Of a DNA stretch of 43,674 nucleotides, positions 24,035-35,500 are shown piece by piece (the first letter of the stretch is position 1; every line of letters starts with the position of its first letter). The notes beneath the pieces were generated by a model. The model did no database searches and was not told the origin of the DNA. It saw nothing but the letters and a program-made list of their open reading frames with translations. The stretch spans positions 1 to 43,674 of the forward strand of contig CAUJJC010000070.1 in assembly GCA_963204975.1 (NCBI GenBank), written 5' to 3'. Both the position numbers and the translations under genes were made by a program. The stretch is from Verrucomicrobiota bacterium. GTDB taxonomy: Bacteria; Verrucomicrobiota; Verrucomicrobiia; Verrucomicrobiales; Verrucomicrobiaceae.

Positions 24035-24268
24035 ATGAATTCAGCCAACCCAACCCTGCTTTTGCCAGACGTGATGTCCAAGGTGGCTGCTTTGGGGCCA
24101 GCGTCTCTGGCTGCTGTGCACCAGTTCCTCGTTCGCCTAGAACTGGCACAACTGACTGAGGAGATCCAGGACGAAGCGGAGACTCTGCGCGAGGCCGGAA
24201 AACTGGAGCCTGATCTCATCGAAGCGGCGATCCGCGAGCACCGGAAAAACCATCCGTATGCCGTCTGA
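24035..24268 (+). CDS. Small helical protein, candidate antitoxin
   Basis: A 77-residue protein of unrecognised family. It is acidic in the middle (LTEEIQDEAETLREAG) with a basic end (REHRKNHPYAV) and is probably all helical. It is called a candidate antitoxin only because its stop overlaps the ATG of a PIN-domain toxin by one base (TGATG), the usual order and coupling for such pairs. No DNA-binding motif such as Phd, AbrB or ribbon-helix-helix is evident, so repression of its own promoter would need another explanation. The pair sits between two genes that are normally neighbours, which suggests an insertion. Confidence 0.66.
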   Translation: MNSANPTLLLPDVMSKVAALGPASLAAVHQFLVRLELAQLTEEIQDEAETLREAGKLEPDLIEAAIREHRKNHPYAV

Positions 24269-24687
24269 TGCTTGTCGTTGTGGACACGAATGTGATGCTG
24301 TCGGCGCTTGCTCGGCAGTCGCCGGTAGCACCGTTGTTCCGTGCGATTGCGAATGGCGAAATCCATCTGGCACTGACCGCAGCCATCGTGCTGGAATATG
24401 AGGAGATCGCAGCCGAGCGCGGTGGCGCAGCATTCTCCGCCCGTCTCATGCATTGGCTGAGCTTGGTGGGCACAGCGTGGAATTCGATCTCGCTCGTGCA
24501 TCCGTCTTATCAATTTAGGCTGATCTGTTCTGATCCTGACGACAACAAGTTCGCGGATTGTGCCATCACGGCGAACGCTGATTTTTTGATCACCAGTGAC
24601 TCGGATTATGAACCCATGGTTGGTTCCGGTTACAAACCACAGCCGATCAAGCCTGAAGACTTCATCGCGCGATATTTGAAGCCCTGA
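24268..24687 (+). CDS. PIN-domain toxin (putative toxin component, PIN_3-like)
   Basis: A 139-residue PIN-domain protein, expected to be an Mg2+-dependent RNase toxin. Acidic residues fit the family: Asp6 (VVVDTNVMLSAL), Glu43 (VLEYEEIA), the DPDDNKFADCA block (Asp92, Asp97) and Asp111 in FLITSDSDY. The string DPDDNKFADCAI and the ending IKPEDFIARYL are typical of the COG1569-type 'putative toxin-antitoxin system toxin component, PIN family', distinct from the VapC at 17187. It starts at an ATG overlapping the previous stop by one base. It converges with the cytochrome gene, 26 bp apart. Confidence 0.88.
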   Translation: MLVVVDTNVMLSALARQSPVAPLFRAIANGEIHLALTAAIVLEYEEIAAERGGAAFSARLMHWLSLVGTAWNSISLVHPSYQFRLICSDPDDNKFADCAITANADFLITSDSDYEPMVGSGYKPQPIKPEDFIARYLKP

Positions 24688-24713
24688 CTGGAGCTTGGAC
24701 GGCGAGAGCAAGA

Positions 24714-27206
24714 TCACTTTCTCGGGCCTCCCGTGAAAATCTCACTCCCCACCAACGCGAGCATCAAATCCCGCACGCGATAGCCATCCTTCTCGCAGGC
24801 ATCGAGCATCGTCTCGATCTCGCGGCGATCCGAATACCGCACGGGCGTTCCGGTGGCATAGACGGTGAACTGGTGGAGCAGATTCCGTGCGAGTTGACGC
24901 GGGTTGGCGGCGAGGAGGGCTTTGAGGTCGTGCACGTTCTTGAACTCGCGGCCATCAATGAGTTTACCGCTGGGATCGACCGGCGCGGCGAGCGTGTAGC
25001 TGAAGTCGTGGCCCGCCCGATCGATGCCGGAGATGCGTTCACCTTCTTCGACGCCGCGATAGCGGGTGCGCCAGCCGCCGAGGATGTCAAAACTCTCCAA
25101 GGCGAGGCCCACGGGATCAAACTTGGCGTGGCAGCCAGCGCAGGATTTTTCTTTCGTGTGCAGCGCCAGGAGATCGCGGATGGTTTTGGCACCGCGAATG
25201 TCCGGCTCCACGGCGGGCACACTGGGCGGTGGAGGTGGCGGCGGCTGACCGATGAGGCGCTCCATCACCCAGGCACCGCGCACGACCGGCGAGGTGTTGG
25301 TGCCGTTCGCGCTGACCTTCAAAACAGCCGCCTGCGTGAGCAAGCCACCAAAGGGACTACCCTGCGGCACTGGCACTTTGCGCATGGCAGAGCCGCTGAG
25401 CGGTGGGAGCTGGTAGTGTTTGGCGAGGCGATCATTGGCAAAGACGAAGTCGGCCTTTGCGAGCACGCTGGCGGGCAGGTTCTCGCGGATCATCGCGGTG
25501 AAAAAGCTGCGCGTTTCACGCTCCATGCTCTCCACGAGGTATTCGTCGAAGCGATACTCGGGGAAGAGCCGGATGTCGGGATCATCGCGGCGGATGTGGC
25601 GCAGACTGAGCCAGTAATCGGTGAAATTGTTCACGAAGCGCTCAAAGCCGCCGCTGGCGATGAGACGCTCGGTTTCTGCCCGCAACGTCTTCGCATCGTG
25701 CAGCCGCTTTTGAGCCGCGAGATCGCTCAAACGCGCATCAGGCCGCGAGTTCGTCAGGAAGTGCGAAAGGCGAGCGGCAATGGCAAAGTGGTCATTGGCG
25801 GACTCAGGCTCGCGGAGGTAAATGAAGTCGCCAGAGGCCAAAAAGGCTTTGTAACCGGCCAGCAGCGCCTCTTTGAACGCCGCGCCTTTCTCCAAGCGCT
25901 CGGCGATCAGAGCATCAAACAAGCGCAGATCATCCTCCGCCATCGGTTCGCGTGCCGCGAGGCTCACAAAGCGACGAAGCAGGCGCTTCGCCTCCTCATC
26001 GGCATTCTTTGGCTGCACATCGATGCCGAGGTCATCAAACAGCACGCGATGCGACGGCGGCGGCCAGCTTGGCGGCGGCAGGGGGCCTTCCACCTCCAGC
26101 CACTGCACGGCCATCCCTGGCTGACCACCTTCCGGAAACGGCGGGTAGCGATACGTCGGCGCGGAGCCATTCGGGTTCTGCGCCAGCGGCATCGGCAGGC
26201 CGAGCAGGCTGTATTCAAAGGACTCGCCTGCACGCAGCGTGATTGTCGTTTCATAAACCTGCTGCTGCGGCTGGATGTCGATCACGCCACCGGAGGCACG
26301 CACCTCATTGATGATGTCCACACCGGCGGGTTTGCGTGTGCGAAAGGTCATCGGCACAGGTTGTTTCGCGGGCAGCAGCGTGTAACCCGGCTGCTGCAAC
26401 ACCGCGCGGGCGGAGAAACGCACCCGGTAATGCCCCGCGTGCTTCGCCACGACATCACGCGGCGTGCCGAGATAGGGCCAGCTCGCCGAGCGGAACAACG
26501 CCAACTCGAGCGACTCATCCTTCGTTGCCTCTTTGGCCTTCTGGCCATCCAGCTCGATGAACTTGTTGTCCTTGGCGAAAAACATCGCCTCGCGATTCCC
26601 AAACGTGTTCGTGCCTGGAAACAAACCCGTGCCCACGACCCGCTTCTTCACCACGGGCGGCGGTGCAGGCTCGGTGGCCATCGCCGCACGCAACGCGGCC
26701 TCGGCGGCATCCAGGTAGGCCGTGAGCTGCACACGCGACATGTCGAGCATGCTGCCCGTTTTGTTGAAGCGATGCCCCTCGCGGTCCTCCGGCAAAATAT
26801 CGCGAATATCGAGCTCCGGCAGTTGCAGCACATCCCGCAGGTTTTGCTCATACTCGTCGCGATTCAGCCTGCGCAGCGGCCCACGACCCTGAGCGAGCAC
26901 CTCGGCACGATCCGCCTCGTAAAGTGAAGCATCCAGCACCTTCACCAAAGCCGCACGATCCTCCGCCGACATGTCACCCGACTTCGGCGGCATCTCCCCC
27001 TTCTCCACGCGATCAAACACCCGCACCCAGCGCTCACGCGTCGCGCCATCAGCCAGATCAAACTTTAGTGCCGTGAGATCGAGCCCGCCTTTCTTCGTTT
27101 CGTCATCATGACACTCGATGCAGCTCTGCTCGATCTGTGGCGGCACGTTTTGAGCACGTGCGGAGGCGATAACGAGAGAGCACAAAAGACCGGGGATTCG
27201 AAACAT
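24714..27206 (-). CDS. Large exported cytochrome-like protein (PSCyt1-DUF1587-DUF1595-DUF1592-DUF1588-DUF1585)
   Basis: An 830-residue protein with a signal peptide (to about residue 19, ASARAQ) and two c-type heme-binding CxxCH motifs: CIECH at 29-33 and CAGCH at 689-693. Between them are blocks typical of the family: LRRLNRDEYEQNLRDVLQL (DUF1587), LLRRFVSLAAREPM (DUF1595), FAIAARLSHFLTNSRPDA (DUF1592) and GLLTQAAVLKVSANGTNTSP (DUF1588). AARNLLHQFTVYATGTPVRY (DUF1585) follows the second heme site. A central beta-rich insert could bind carbohydrate. Such proteins are hallmarks of Planctomycetes and Verrucomicrobia and are thought to act in periplasmic oxidation or breakdown of complex carbon; this is unproven. 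The ATG at 27206 is preferred over a TTG nine bases upstream because the signal peptide follows it at once. Confidence 0.9.
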   Translation of the reverse strand: MFRIPGLLCSLVIASARAQNVPPQIEQSCIECHDDETKKGGLDLTALKFDLADGATRERWVRVFDRVEKGEMPPKSGDMSAEDRAALVKVLDASLYEADRAEVLAQGRGPLRRLNRDEYEQNLRDVLQLPELDIRDILPEDREGHRFNKTGSMLDMSRVQLTAYLDAAEAALRAAMATEPAPPPVVKKRVVGTGLFPGTNTFGNREAMFFAKDNKFIELDGQKAKEATKDESLELALFRSASWPYLGTPRDVVAKHAGHYRVRFSARAVLQQPGYTLLPAKQPVPMTFRTRKPAGVDIINEVRASGGVIDIQPQQQVYETTITLRAGESFEYSLLGLPMPLAQNPNGSAPTYRYPPFPEGGQPGMAVQWLEVEGPLPPPSWPPPSHRVLFDDLGIDVQPKNADEEAKRLLRRFVSLAAREPMAEDDLRLFDALIAERLEKGAAFKEALLAGYKAFLASGDFIYLREPESANDHFAIAARLSHFLTNSRPDARLSDLAAQKRLHDAKTLRAETERLIASGGFERFVNNFTDYWLSLRHIRRDDPDIRLFPEYRFDEYLVESMERETRSFFTAMIRENLPASVLAKADFVFANDRLAKHYQLPPLSGSAMRKVPVPQGSPFGGLLTQAAVLKVSANGTNTSPVVRGAWVMERLIGQPPPPPPPSVPAVEPDIRGAKTIRDLLALHTKEKSCAGCHAKFDPVGLALESFDILGGWRTRYRGVEEGERISGIDRAGHDFSYTLAAPVDPSGKLIDGREFKNVHDLKALLAANPRQLARNLLHQFTVYATGTPVRYSDRREIETMLDACEKDGYRVRDLMLALVGSEIFTGGPRK

Positions 27207-27265
27207 TCCTCCCAACTACGCTTCAGCCTTCGTCCTCCTTCAAGGAGCTTGCCACACGCGTTCAC

Positions 27266-29389
27266 TCACGATCGGAGCACCACACGCGCATCGAGCGCGA
27301 TCACGCCTTCAGGTGAAGCGAGCAGCGGGTTGATGTCGAGTTCGCTGATCTCGGGATGCAGCAGCACGAGGTCGGCGAGCTGGATCAAGGCGTGACCCAG
27401 GGCGAGCATGTTTACAGGTGCGGCACCTCGGATGCCTTGCAGCGCGCGATGAATCTTGGTCTGTGAGATCCAATCCTCAACCAGCGGCGCGGAGAGTGGT
27501 GGCAGCGCGAGCGCGCGATCTTGGAAGACCTCCACCATGGTGCCGCCGGCACCGAAGAGCAGCACAGGACCGAATTGCGCATCGGTGCTGGAGCCGACGA
27601 TCAGCTCGATGCCGCGTTGCTTGATCATGCGCTGCACGCTCACGCCTTGGAAGTCGGCAGCCGACACGCCGGATTGAATGCGCTGCCACGCATCGCGAAC
27701 GGCAGCTGTGTCACGCAAGTTGAGCTGCACACCGCCCACATCGGTTTTGTGGGTGATGGTGCTGGAGTGAAGCTTCAGCACGACCGGGTAGCCGAGCGAT
27801 TCCGCTGCATCGAGCGCTTCGGTTTCGCTAGTGGCCAGCACGGTCTGCACCATAGGGATGCCTGCGGCGGCGAGCAGAGCTTTCGCTTCGAACTCGCTGA
27901 GCAAGGTCTTGCCTGCGGCGAGGTGTGTCGCGATCTGCCTTGCGACCTCGGGCATCGCAGCGCGTGCTTCGCAGGCCAGACAATTGGTTTCATCGAGCAG
28001 CTTCAGGCGACGATGGCGCTGCCACATGAACTGGAAGGCGCGAGCTGCTTCGTCGGGATAATCATACGTCGGCAAGCCTGCACGATTCATGATGTCGCGC
28101 GCTTCGGCGACGGCATCGCCGCCCATCCAGCTCGCGAGGATCGGCTTCGTCGTGTGCTTCGCAGCAGCGCATAAAGCCTCGGCGGCTTGCGTCGGATGCG
28201 TCATCGCTTGCGGAGTGAGCACTACGAGCAAGCCATCGACGTTTGCATCGCTAGCGGTGGCTCTGAGAGCGTCGTGGTAGCGCGTCGCATCCGCATCGCC
28301 GAGCACGTCCACCGGATTGCCGTGACTCCAGTGCGATGGCAGGCAAGCATCGAGCTGGTGCAAGGTCTTGTCCGTCAGCTCCGCCACGGTGCCGCCCGCC
28401 CGAACGATCGCATCGGTGGCGAGCGCGCCAGGGCCGCCCGCATTGGTGACGATGGCAAGCCGAGGTCCTTGCGGCAGCGGTTGCTTGCTGAGCACCTCGG
28501 CCATGTCGAACAACTCCTCGATGGTGTCCACGCGCAGCACGCCCGCGCGGCGGAAGGCGGTGTCGAGCACGTCGTCGCTGCCCGTCATCGCGCCTGTGTG
28601 GGAGGCTGCGGCCTTCGCGGCGGCGGCAGTGCGACCGACCTTGATCACGACGATGGGTTTCTTCGCCGAGACCAGTCGCGCCGCCTCCATGAAGCTCGCC
28701 GCATCGCCGACCGATTCCATGTAGATGACGATGCTGCTCGTGTGCGGATCATCACCGAAGTAGCGAATCAAATCGCCCCAGCCGACATCGAGCATCGAGC
28801 CGACCGACACGAAGGCGCTGAAGCCCACATGCTGCGCGAAGCTCCAGTCGAGAATCGCGGTGCACAGCGCGCCGCTCTGGCTGAGAAACGCGACCTTGCC
28901 GGGCCTCGTCATCGCTGTGGCGAATGTCGCATTCAGCCCTGCGTGCGACGCCATCACACCGAGGCAGTTCGGCCCGATGATGCGCAGGCCGTTGCGTCGT
29001 GCTTCGGCCATGATTTGGCGTTCGAGTGCTGCGCCTTCGGGTCCGACTTCTTTGAAGCCCGCCGAGATGATGATCACCGCCTTCACGCCCTTGGTGACGC
29101 ATTCGCCGATCAACGCGGGCACGCCGGACGCGGGCGTGACGATGACCGCGAGATCGACGTGTCCCTCAATCGCCGCGAGTGATGCATGAGCCTTCAACCC
29201 GAGCACCTCGGCGCGCTTGGGGTTCACCGGATACACATCGCCAGGAAAGCTGCGCAGGTTCTCCAGCAAGGCGCGGCCGACACTGCCCTCGCGATCCGTC
29301 GCGCCGATCAAGGCGACACTGCGCGGCGCAAACATGGCGCTCAGGTCATGGGTGGCGGGTAGCTGGCAGGTGGTGAGAGGCGAGTTCAT
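27266..29389 (-). CDS. ADP-forming acyl/acetyl-CoA synthetase, fused alpha-beta subunits
   Basis: A 707-residue cytosolic enzyme that interconverts acyl-CoA, ADP and phosphate with the free acid, CoA and ATP (COG1042). The order is a CoA-binding Rossmann domain ([17 protein letters not shown], about 25-41), the succinyl-CoA-ligase-like domain with IGPNCLG and FLSQSGA, and the phosphohistidine region ASHTGAMTG (His264). An ATP-grasp domain starts near residue 490 ([16 protein letters not shown]) and ends with ELDINPLLA. There is no GNAT acetyltransferase domain at either end, so it is not a Pat-type lysine acetyltransferase. The ATG at 29389 is chosen because the first domain follows shortly; a longer frame extends upstream without family sequence. 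It is transcribed away from the giant gene. Confidence 0.9.
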   Translation of the reverse strand: MNSPLTTCQLPATHDLSAMFAPRSVALIGATDREGSVGRALLENLRSFPGDVYPVNPKRAEVLGLKAHASLAAIEGHVDLAVIVTPASGVPALIGECVTKGVKAVIIISAGFKEVGPEGAALERQIMAEARRNGLRIIGPNCLGVMASHAGLNATFATAMTRPGKVAFLSQSGALCTAILDWSFAQHVGFSAFVSVGSMLDVGWGDLIRYFGDDPHTSSIVIYMESVGDAASFMEAARLVSAKKPIVVIKVGRTAAAAKAAASHTGAMTGSDDVLDTAFRRAGVLRVDTIEELFDMAEVLSKQPLPQGPRLAIVTNAGGPGALATDAIVRAGGTVAELTDKTLHQLDACLPSHWSHGNPVDVLGDADATRYHDALRATASDANVDGLLVVLTPQAMTHPTQAAEALCAAAKHTTKPILASWMGGDAVAEARDIMNRAGLPTYDYPDEAARAFQFMWQRHRRLKLLDETNCLACEARAAMPEVARQIATHLAAGKTLLSEFEAKALLAAAGIPMVQTVLATSETEALDAAESLGYPVVLKLHSSTITHKTDVGGVQLNLRDTAAVRDAWQRIQSGVSAADFQGVSVQRMIKQRGIELIVGSSTDAQFGPVLLFGAGGTMVEVFQDRALALPPLSAPLVEDWISQTKIHRALQGIRGAAPVNMLALGHALIQLADLVLLHPEISELDINPLLASPEGVIALDARVVLRS

Positions 29390-29589
29390 TCGAAAGGACT
29401 GCACTCTACCAAAGCACATCGCAATGGCTCCGCGTTTGTTGTGCATCATCAGGCGATGGGTCAAACATCGAGGACGATCACGCCAAGTGGTCAACACACT
29501 GGCACGCACCTATTGAACTTCGAGCCCGCTTGTGTCTCCACCATCGGTTTAGAGTTGTCTTTGCAGCGTGGAACCGTCAGGCTCTTAGC
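29390..29589. other. Divergent intergenic region
   Basis: Two hundred bases separate the divergently transcribed synthetase and giant genes, the longest non-coding gap in the window. It must hold both promoters, but no convincing -35/-10 pair, operator palindrome, riboswitch or small gene was recognised. No ribosome site is visible before the ATG at 29590. Confidence 0.5.
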
Positions 29590-32500
29590 ATGTCTGCTCG
29601 GATATTTTCTCGCTCGTGGTGGATTGCCACGCTGTTTTTTACATTGGTTGTCAATGGGTCCCACGGGGAGGTGGCCATGCCTCAGGAAGCTGCCTCATAT
29701 CATGCCGCGCTGCTGAAGCGTCCGCGAGTCGGCACGATCCTGGAACGATTCATCAATGGATGGCTGGGCAGCAGTGACATGAATGCGTTGCGCGAGTTTC
29801 TAAAGCAGCGCGCGAACGCCAAGGACGCCACGCCAGCGGACGTGCGGCTGCTGGGCGTGTTCTTTGCCAGGCAGGGTGAGCTAGAGGCTGCGGTGGAGGT
29901 CTTCATCAAGGCGAGTCAGTTGGACGAGAAGAACCCGGAGGTGTGGCTGCAACGTGCCGGGGCCGAAGCGAAGTTATCACGCCACTCGGAAGCACTGGAA
30001 TCTCTCGCTCGCGTCACCGAGACGACAGGTCCCTTTGCCAAGGAAGCGGCTATGCTGCGGGCGCGGTTGCTGGCCAGGACGGGCCAGGGAGGCAAGGCGA
30101 TGGAAGTGCTCGATGCGCTTGCGGCTGCCGATGCTAACAATGAGGACTCCCAGGACGACATTGTGGAACTCCTTGCCGACGAAGGTCTGCAAGCCGAGGC
30201 CACGAGCTTTTTGCAGGGGCTCATCGAGCGCACCAAGGATGCGTATGTGCGCGTGGTGCGACGTCTGCGAATGGCGGATCTTTTGAGCCAGAGCGGGCAG
30301 CAAAGTCAGGCGCTGGAAGCCTACGAGCAGTGTCTCGGTGATGCGGCGCAGGACTCATGGGTGGAAGCAGAGGCACTGGCGCAGATCGCGCAGGTGTTCC
30401 GACGCAAAGACGATGTCAATGGCTTGAAGAGTCGTCTGGCCAAGCTCGCTGAGAAGCACCCACAACGCGCTGCCTTGACGCAGTTGAGAGCCGTGGTCGC
30501 CGTGGATCTCGATGAGGGTGATGAGGCTCGCGCCTTGTATGTGAGACTACTCGAAGTGAACCCCGGCAAGGTGGAACTGCGCACGGCATTCATTGAGATG
30601 CTGGTGAAGCTGCAACGATTCGATGATGCCGTCACGCAGTGCCAGGAACTGCTTGCACGCAGTCCACAGGACAAGGAGCTACGGGCTCAACTGGCCACCT
30701 TGCTCTATCAGGCCAAGCGCCCTGGGGAAGCGGCAGCCGAGGTGAAGCTGCTCGTGGATGGCGGCAAGGTGGATGAGTTTGAACTGCAACGTGCAGCGAG
30801 ATTGTATGAGGGCTTTGGCTTTCGAAAAGAGGCCAAGGCGCTCTACAAGCGCGCGGTCGATGAGAACCCGACGAGCACCAGTGCGCAGAACGCGCTGGCG
30901 AGTTATCTCCACGCCAATCGCGAGCAGCTCAGTGCGGTGGAGATATGGAAAAAGCAGGCGGCGGCACCGGCTCCGCAGACGGAAGTGCAGCGGGTGGCGG
31001 TGGCCTTGAGTTCGCGTGGTGAGAATGAGGCTGCCTTCGAAGTGCTGCAAGCGCGCGAGAAGGAGTTCGGGCAAGACATTCGCTACCTCAATCAGCTGAT
31101 CACCTCGGCCACGGCGAATCAGCGGCACGATCTGGCCCAGGGCTGGGCCTTGCAGGTGGTGGGGCTCGCTGAGGGTGGGGAATCCATCGAAGATGCACTG
31201 CGTCAGGTAAAGCCTGTGTTTCGCGATGCCAAGGTGGCGGAGGCGACGATTCAGAAGCTCAAAGCCGAGGCGAGCCTGAGCATTCAGCATCGGTGCCTGC
31301 TCGCCGAGTTGCTTGAGCAAACGGGCGATCCCCAGCAGGCGGACAAGGTGCTGGCATCAACGTCATCGCCGAAGGATCAAGGCATCGCTCAACGCCAGCA
31401 GGCAAGGCTTTACCTGCTTCGGCAGGATTTCGAGCGCGCCGTGCGAGTGCTCGAAAAGGTGGCGGAGAGCGGCAAGGACGCAGCGCTGGTGGAGCAGTTG
31501 GTTTCCCTGCATCAGCGTGCCAGCAATCTCACGGCGGCTCTCAAGTGGTGCGGGGAGTGGAAGCGCTTGCTGCCCGGCAGTCCGCGCCCCTGGATGAGTG
31601 AGGCCCGCGTGCTAGAGCGATTGAATCGAGGGGATGAAGGCGTCGCCTTGCTCAAGCAGGCCGCGAGGAAGTTCAGCGATGATGTGAGCGTGGCGAGCGC
31701 ACTCGCAGAGGCGATGATTTCGAACAACCAGCTTCCCGACGCGGAGAACATTTACCTGAGGCTTTATGAAGACGCCGAGGATGTGGGCGGGCAGATGCGC
31801 TGGGCGGGATTGCTCGCCGATGTGGCCCAGAAGCGCGGCACCTTGAAGGACCTTTTGTTTTTGTTCCAGGAGCGGCAGCGTTCGAATCGCACCAGCATCA
31901 CGCCGTGGCTGGCCATTGCTGAAATTCATCGGCGCTCGAACAACTACGATGGACGTCGGGCCGCGCTGCTGGAGGCCTCCCGGCTCAAGCCCAAAGACAT
32001 CGACCTGCTGCATCAGATCGCGAAGATGGACGAGGATCAGGGCGAGTGGCGCAAGGCACTCGATACCCTCGCCATCGCAACACCTCTCGACAAGACAACG
32101 AAGACCAAGCAGCGCATGGCGGAGGTCCACCTGCGCTACGGTGACGAGGAGACGGGCGTGCGCATGGCATTCGAACTTGGAGGCGGCACGGACATGGACC
32201 CCCGCGATGCCGAGGGCATGATCACGAGTCTGATGGCGCGCGGGAACTGGAGTTCCGCCATTGCGATTGTTGATCCGATGCTCTCACATCACCCGGAGGA
32301 CTACCGGCTTCGCTACTTGAAGATGCTATGCCTTGAGGAGAGTGATGAAACGGATCGTGCCATCAGCGAGGCCGTCCTCCTGATGGATGCACGAGCCGAG
32401 GTGCTCACGCCTTCCACGAGCAAGAAAGTCACAGCCGCACCTTCACTCGTGCCCGAGGAGATCGACCCCGTCTCACAGACGCTGGGTGACATCTCCATCT

Positions 32501-35500
32501 ACGGCGGCACGGCGCTGCGCTACAAGGAGGACCTCAAGCAGCTCGCGGAATCATCGCGCTATCGCTTCATCAGCAGCTCGAGTTCAGGGAATCAACTCCA
32601 GTTCATCCCCGACAATGTCCGAAGCGTGAAGGGCTTCGTTACCGGCATCCTGATTGGGATGAAGATCGAGCGCGGCTGGGATGACAAAAAGGTCAATGAG
32701 GTGGTCACCCGGCTCAATGCGGCAGGGCATCCGCTGGGCGAGGCCATCCAGTGGTTCGAGATGGACTCGGGCCGTTTTACTTCACTCAAGATCATCCTCG
32801 AGCAGGTGGAGAAGCACATCGACAATCGCAAGCTGGCCAGCCTCTGGGTGAGCCAGGTGCAGACCGGATCGAACACTGTGCTCTCGGCCATTCCCTCCGC
32901 CTTGCTGGCGCAACTCCAGGCACGAGGCATCAAGCTGCCATCGCTGTCCTCGTCTTCTCGGCCAGCGCAAAACCCACCGGCGGTGAAGGCGCTGCTGGAG
33001 AAGATCCACGATCACTACCAGACGAGTGATCCCATCATTGCCGCCCAGGCTGTGGTGAAGCTTTGGCAACTGGACCCCAAGAACATCGCCGCTCTCGACA
33101 AGGCAGTGGCGCTCGCGCCTCGTGTCCCGGTGACGACTTCATCCAGCGTGTATGCGTTCACCATGCCGTTCGGCTACAACCGTCAGCTGAATGCTCTGCG
33201 CAGCCCTGAGGGCCGGAAGCTGCGCGATGCCACGCTGCTGCTTATCGACCGCTATGTGCAGGCGCATCCCGAGCAATCATCCTGGAAGATGCAGACACCT
33301 GTTCTTCATGCCGCAGTGGGCGATTGGGAAGCCTTCATCACCAGTCTGGAGCCCGCACTCGCAGCACAGAAGAGCAAGCGAGCCACCTCGTCGGTATCGT
33401 TCTCCAGTTCGCTCATTCGTCTAGAACCCATCAGTCTGTATCATGTGGTCTCGGCGATTCAGATGCTGCCGTATGATCTCGTGAAGTTGCTCTTCGATGA
33501 TCAGAATCGGAGCACCCTCGTGCCCTTGCCTGAGGATGATGCCAAGGCGCTGAACAAGGCCGCCGCACGTCTGACCAATCCTGAGCTGCGGGCGCTGATG
33601 GCCTGGCGCACCGGAGACAAGGAGACTTTCAATGCCTTCGCGAACCAGCAGAAGGAAGCTGACAAGCCCGTCCTCTGGCCTCTGCTGGTGAAGGCTTTCG
33701 AGGCATCGAATCTGGATCATTTGACGGCGGCGCAATGGCTTCACAAGGCGCGCAAGGCGACGACAGATCGCAATCAGCTCACCTTCATCAACAGTGCCTT
33801 TGTCGAGGCTGTGATCGGACTCACGACTTCGGACCGAGGAGCGGTTGCACCCTTCCTCAAAGACGCCCAAGAGGCCTTGCTGCTGCTTCGCCGAGCTACA
33901 GCCACCAGTTCCTACCTGGAGATCGAACGGGTGCTCAAAGCGATGGAGGCGCTCGACATGAAGGATGAAGTGGAAAGGCAGCGGAAGCTCTACGCCACGG
34001 TGAAGGCATCTCAACTGAGCCGATTCAGGACAACGTTGAATACCTCGCCAACATCGAACCCGTATCAGATTCAGGAGGAGCTTCGAAAGGGGAAAACGGT
34101 CACCGCCCTGCCCCAGGCGGTGCGTTCTCTGCGGCAGTCCGCAGCGGCGGATGTGATCACCGATACGAGTAGTCTGGCATCTTCGTATGAACTCAGCCAG
34201 TGGAGCAACTTCGCCTCCACGCAGCCGAAGGTCGCCGACGAGATCTGGAAGCAAGTGTCCACGCCGCCGCCGACTACCATGAAGGCCACGCACGAGCACG
34301 CGCTCCTTGCGGACGTGCTCGGGAAGTCGGAGGAGGCCGTCAGCCTCTATGAGAAGGTGATCAAGGTGAAGCCTCGTGAACCAGCGCTGCGCTTTCGGAT
34401 GGCGATGCTCCTCGCACTAACGAAGCAGGATACGAATGCGGCAGTGGAGCACCTGACCTCAGTGGAGGCTGCGCAGTTGGACTCCGTGGCTGGCAATTTG
34501 ATGTCGCGAATCGACAACTCCGCGAGTGCTGAGGATCGCATTCAGATCGTGCGGATGGTGAATGCTTACCTGAGCAAGGTGAAGGGCAAGGTCGATGCCG
34601 GTGACCTTGTCTGGTGCCAACGTGCGGCTGATCTTTTGATCTCTGGCATCTGGAGGAACGGGATGAGCCTCCCCAGCATGCTGGACAAGAATCAACAGGT
34701 GAGTGATGCCCTGCGAGCGATCTACGACGAGCGGCGGCGGGTCTTTGACGAGCACTGCCAGGTGTCGATGAGTTTTCCCACGATTAGCCAGCACCTGCTC
34801 CCTGCGATGTTCGCACTCGCAGTCGCCGAGAAGAAGGACACGGCTCCTGTTCTCAAGCAGGCGCGCGCCACCCTGGCCGAGATGGCCTCCGTGCTCAAAG
34901 GCAGTGGTGCCTACTATTCCTCGGATGCCACAGTGGAGACCTACAACGGCAGCTACAGCGAGCGCCTCTGGGCACCACGTCTGCCGGAGATGCTGCTGCA
35001 TGATGCTCACGAGCGCGGTCAGGAGAAGGAGTTTCGTGAGCAGATCGTGCCCCTGATTCGTCTGGCCTACGGCACGGCTGCAGGCGTCGAGTATGAGCTG
35101 AGGTCCAAGCTCTGGTTCTGCGCCGAGTCGGAGTTCGTGGATGTGGTAACGGAATTGCAGAAGCACTCGGCTCGCTCAAGCAGCATCCCGGCAGTGTTTA
35201 ATCCCGCCAGTATCGTTCGCGCGTGGAAGACGCGAGGCTTGTCCGTCCCGTTGTCTGATTTTCTCACCACCTACGTGGGTGCCCAGCTTCGCCGTGGATA
35301 CGGAATGGATGATGAGGTGATCAAGGTGTATGCGAAGGGCATGGTGGAGAAAGGCAGGCACGATGACCTGATGGCCTTTCTGCGACAGTTGATGGTCACC
35401 GTTCTGGAGGTTCCCGAGAGCGGGTGGAAGGACTTGCAGGCGAATCACCGTCCGCCCCGCGACAGCCAGCAGCAGCCCGTCCAGGGATCGCCGTTGGATC

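Noticed and set aside
24873..26927. A 684-codon open frame on the plus strand inside the cytochrome gene
   Set aside because: The minus strand carries both CxxCH motifs and all DUF blocks. The plus-strand product has no recognisable domain or start context.
28187..29182. A 331-codon plus-strand frame within the acyl-CoA synthetase gene
   Set aside because: It is a shadow of the synthetase coding strand with Arg/His/Ala-rich composition and no motif.
27266..29389. Protein lysine acetyltransferase (Pat) assignment for the CoA synthetase
   Set aside because: Pat proteins carry an added GNAT domain. Here the chain ends right after the ATP-grasp domain, so a metabolic ADP-forming synthetase fits better.
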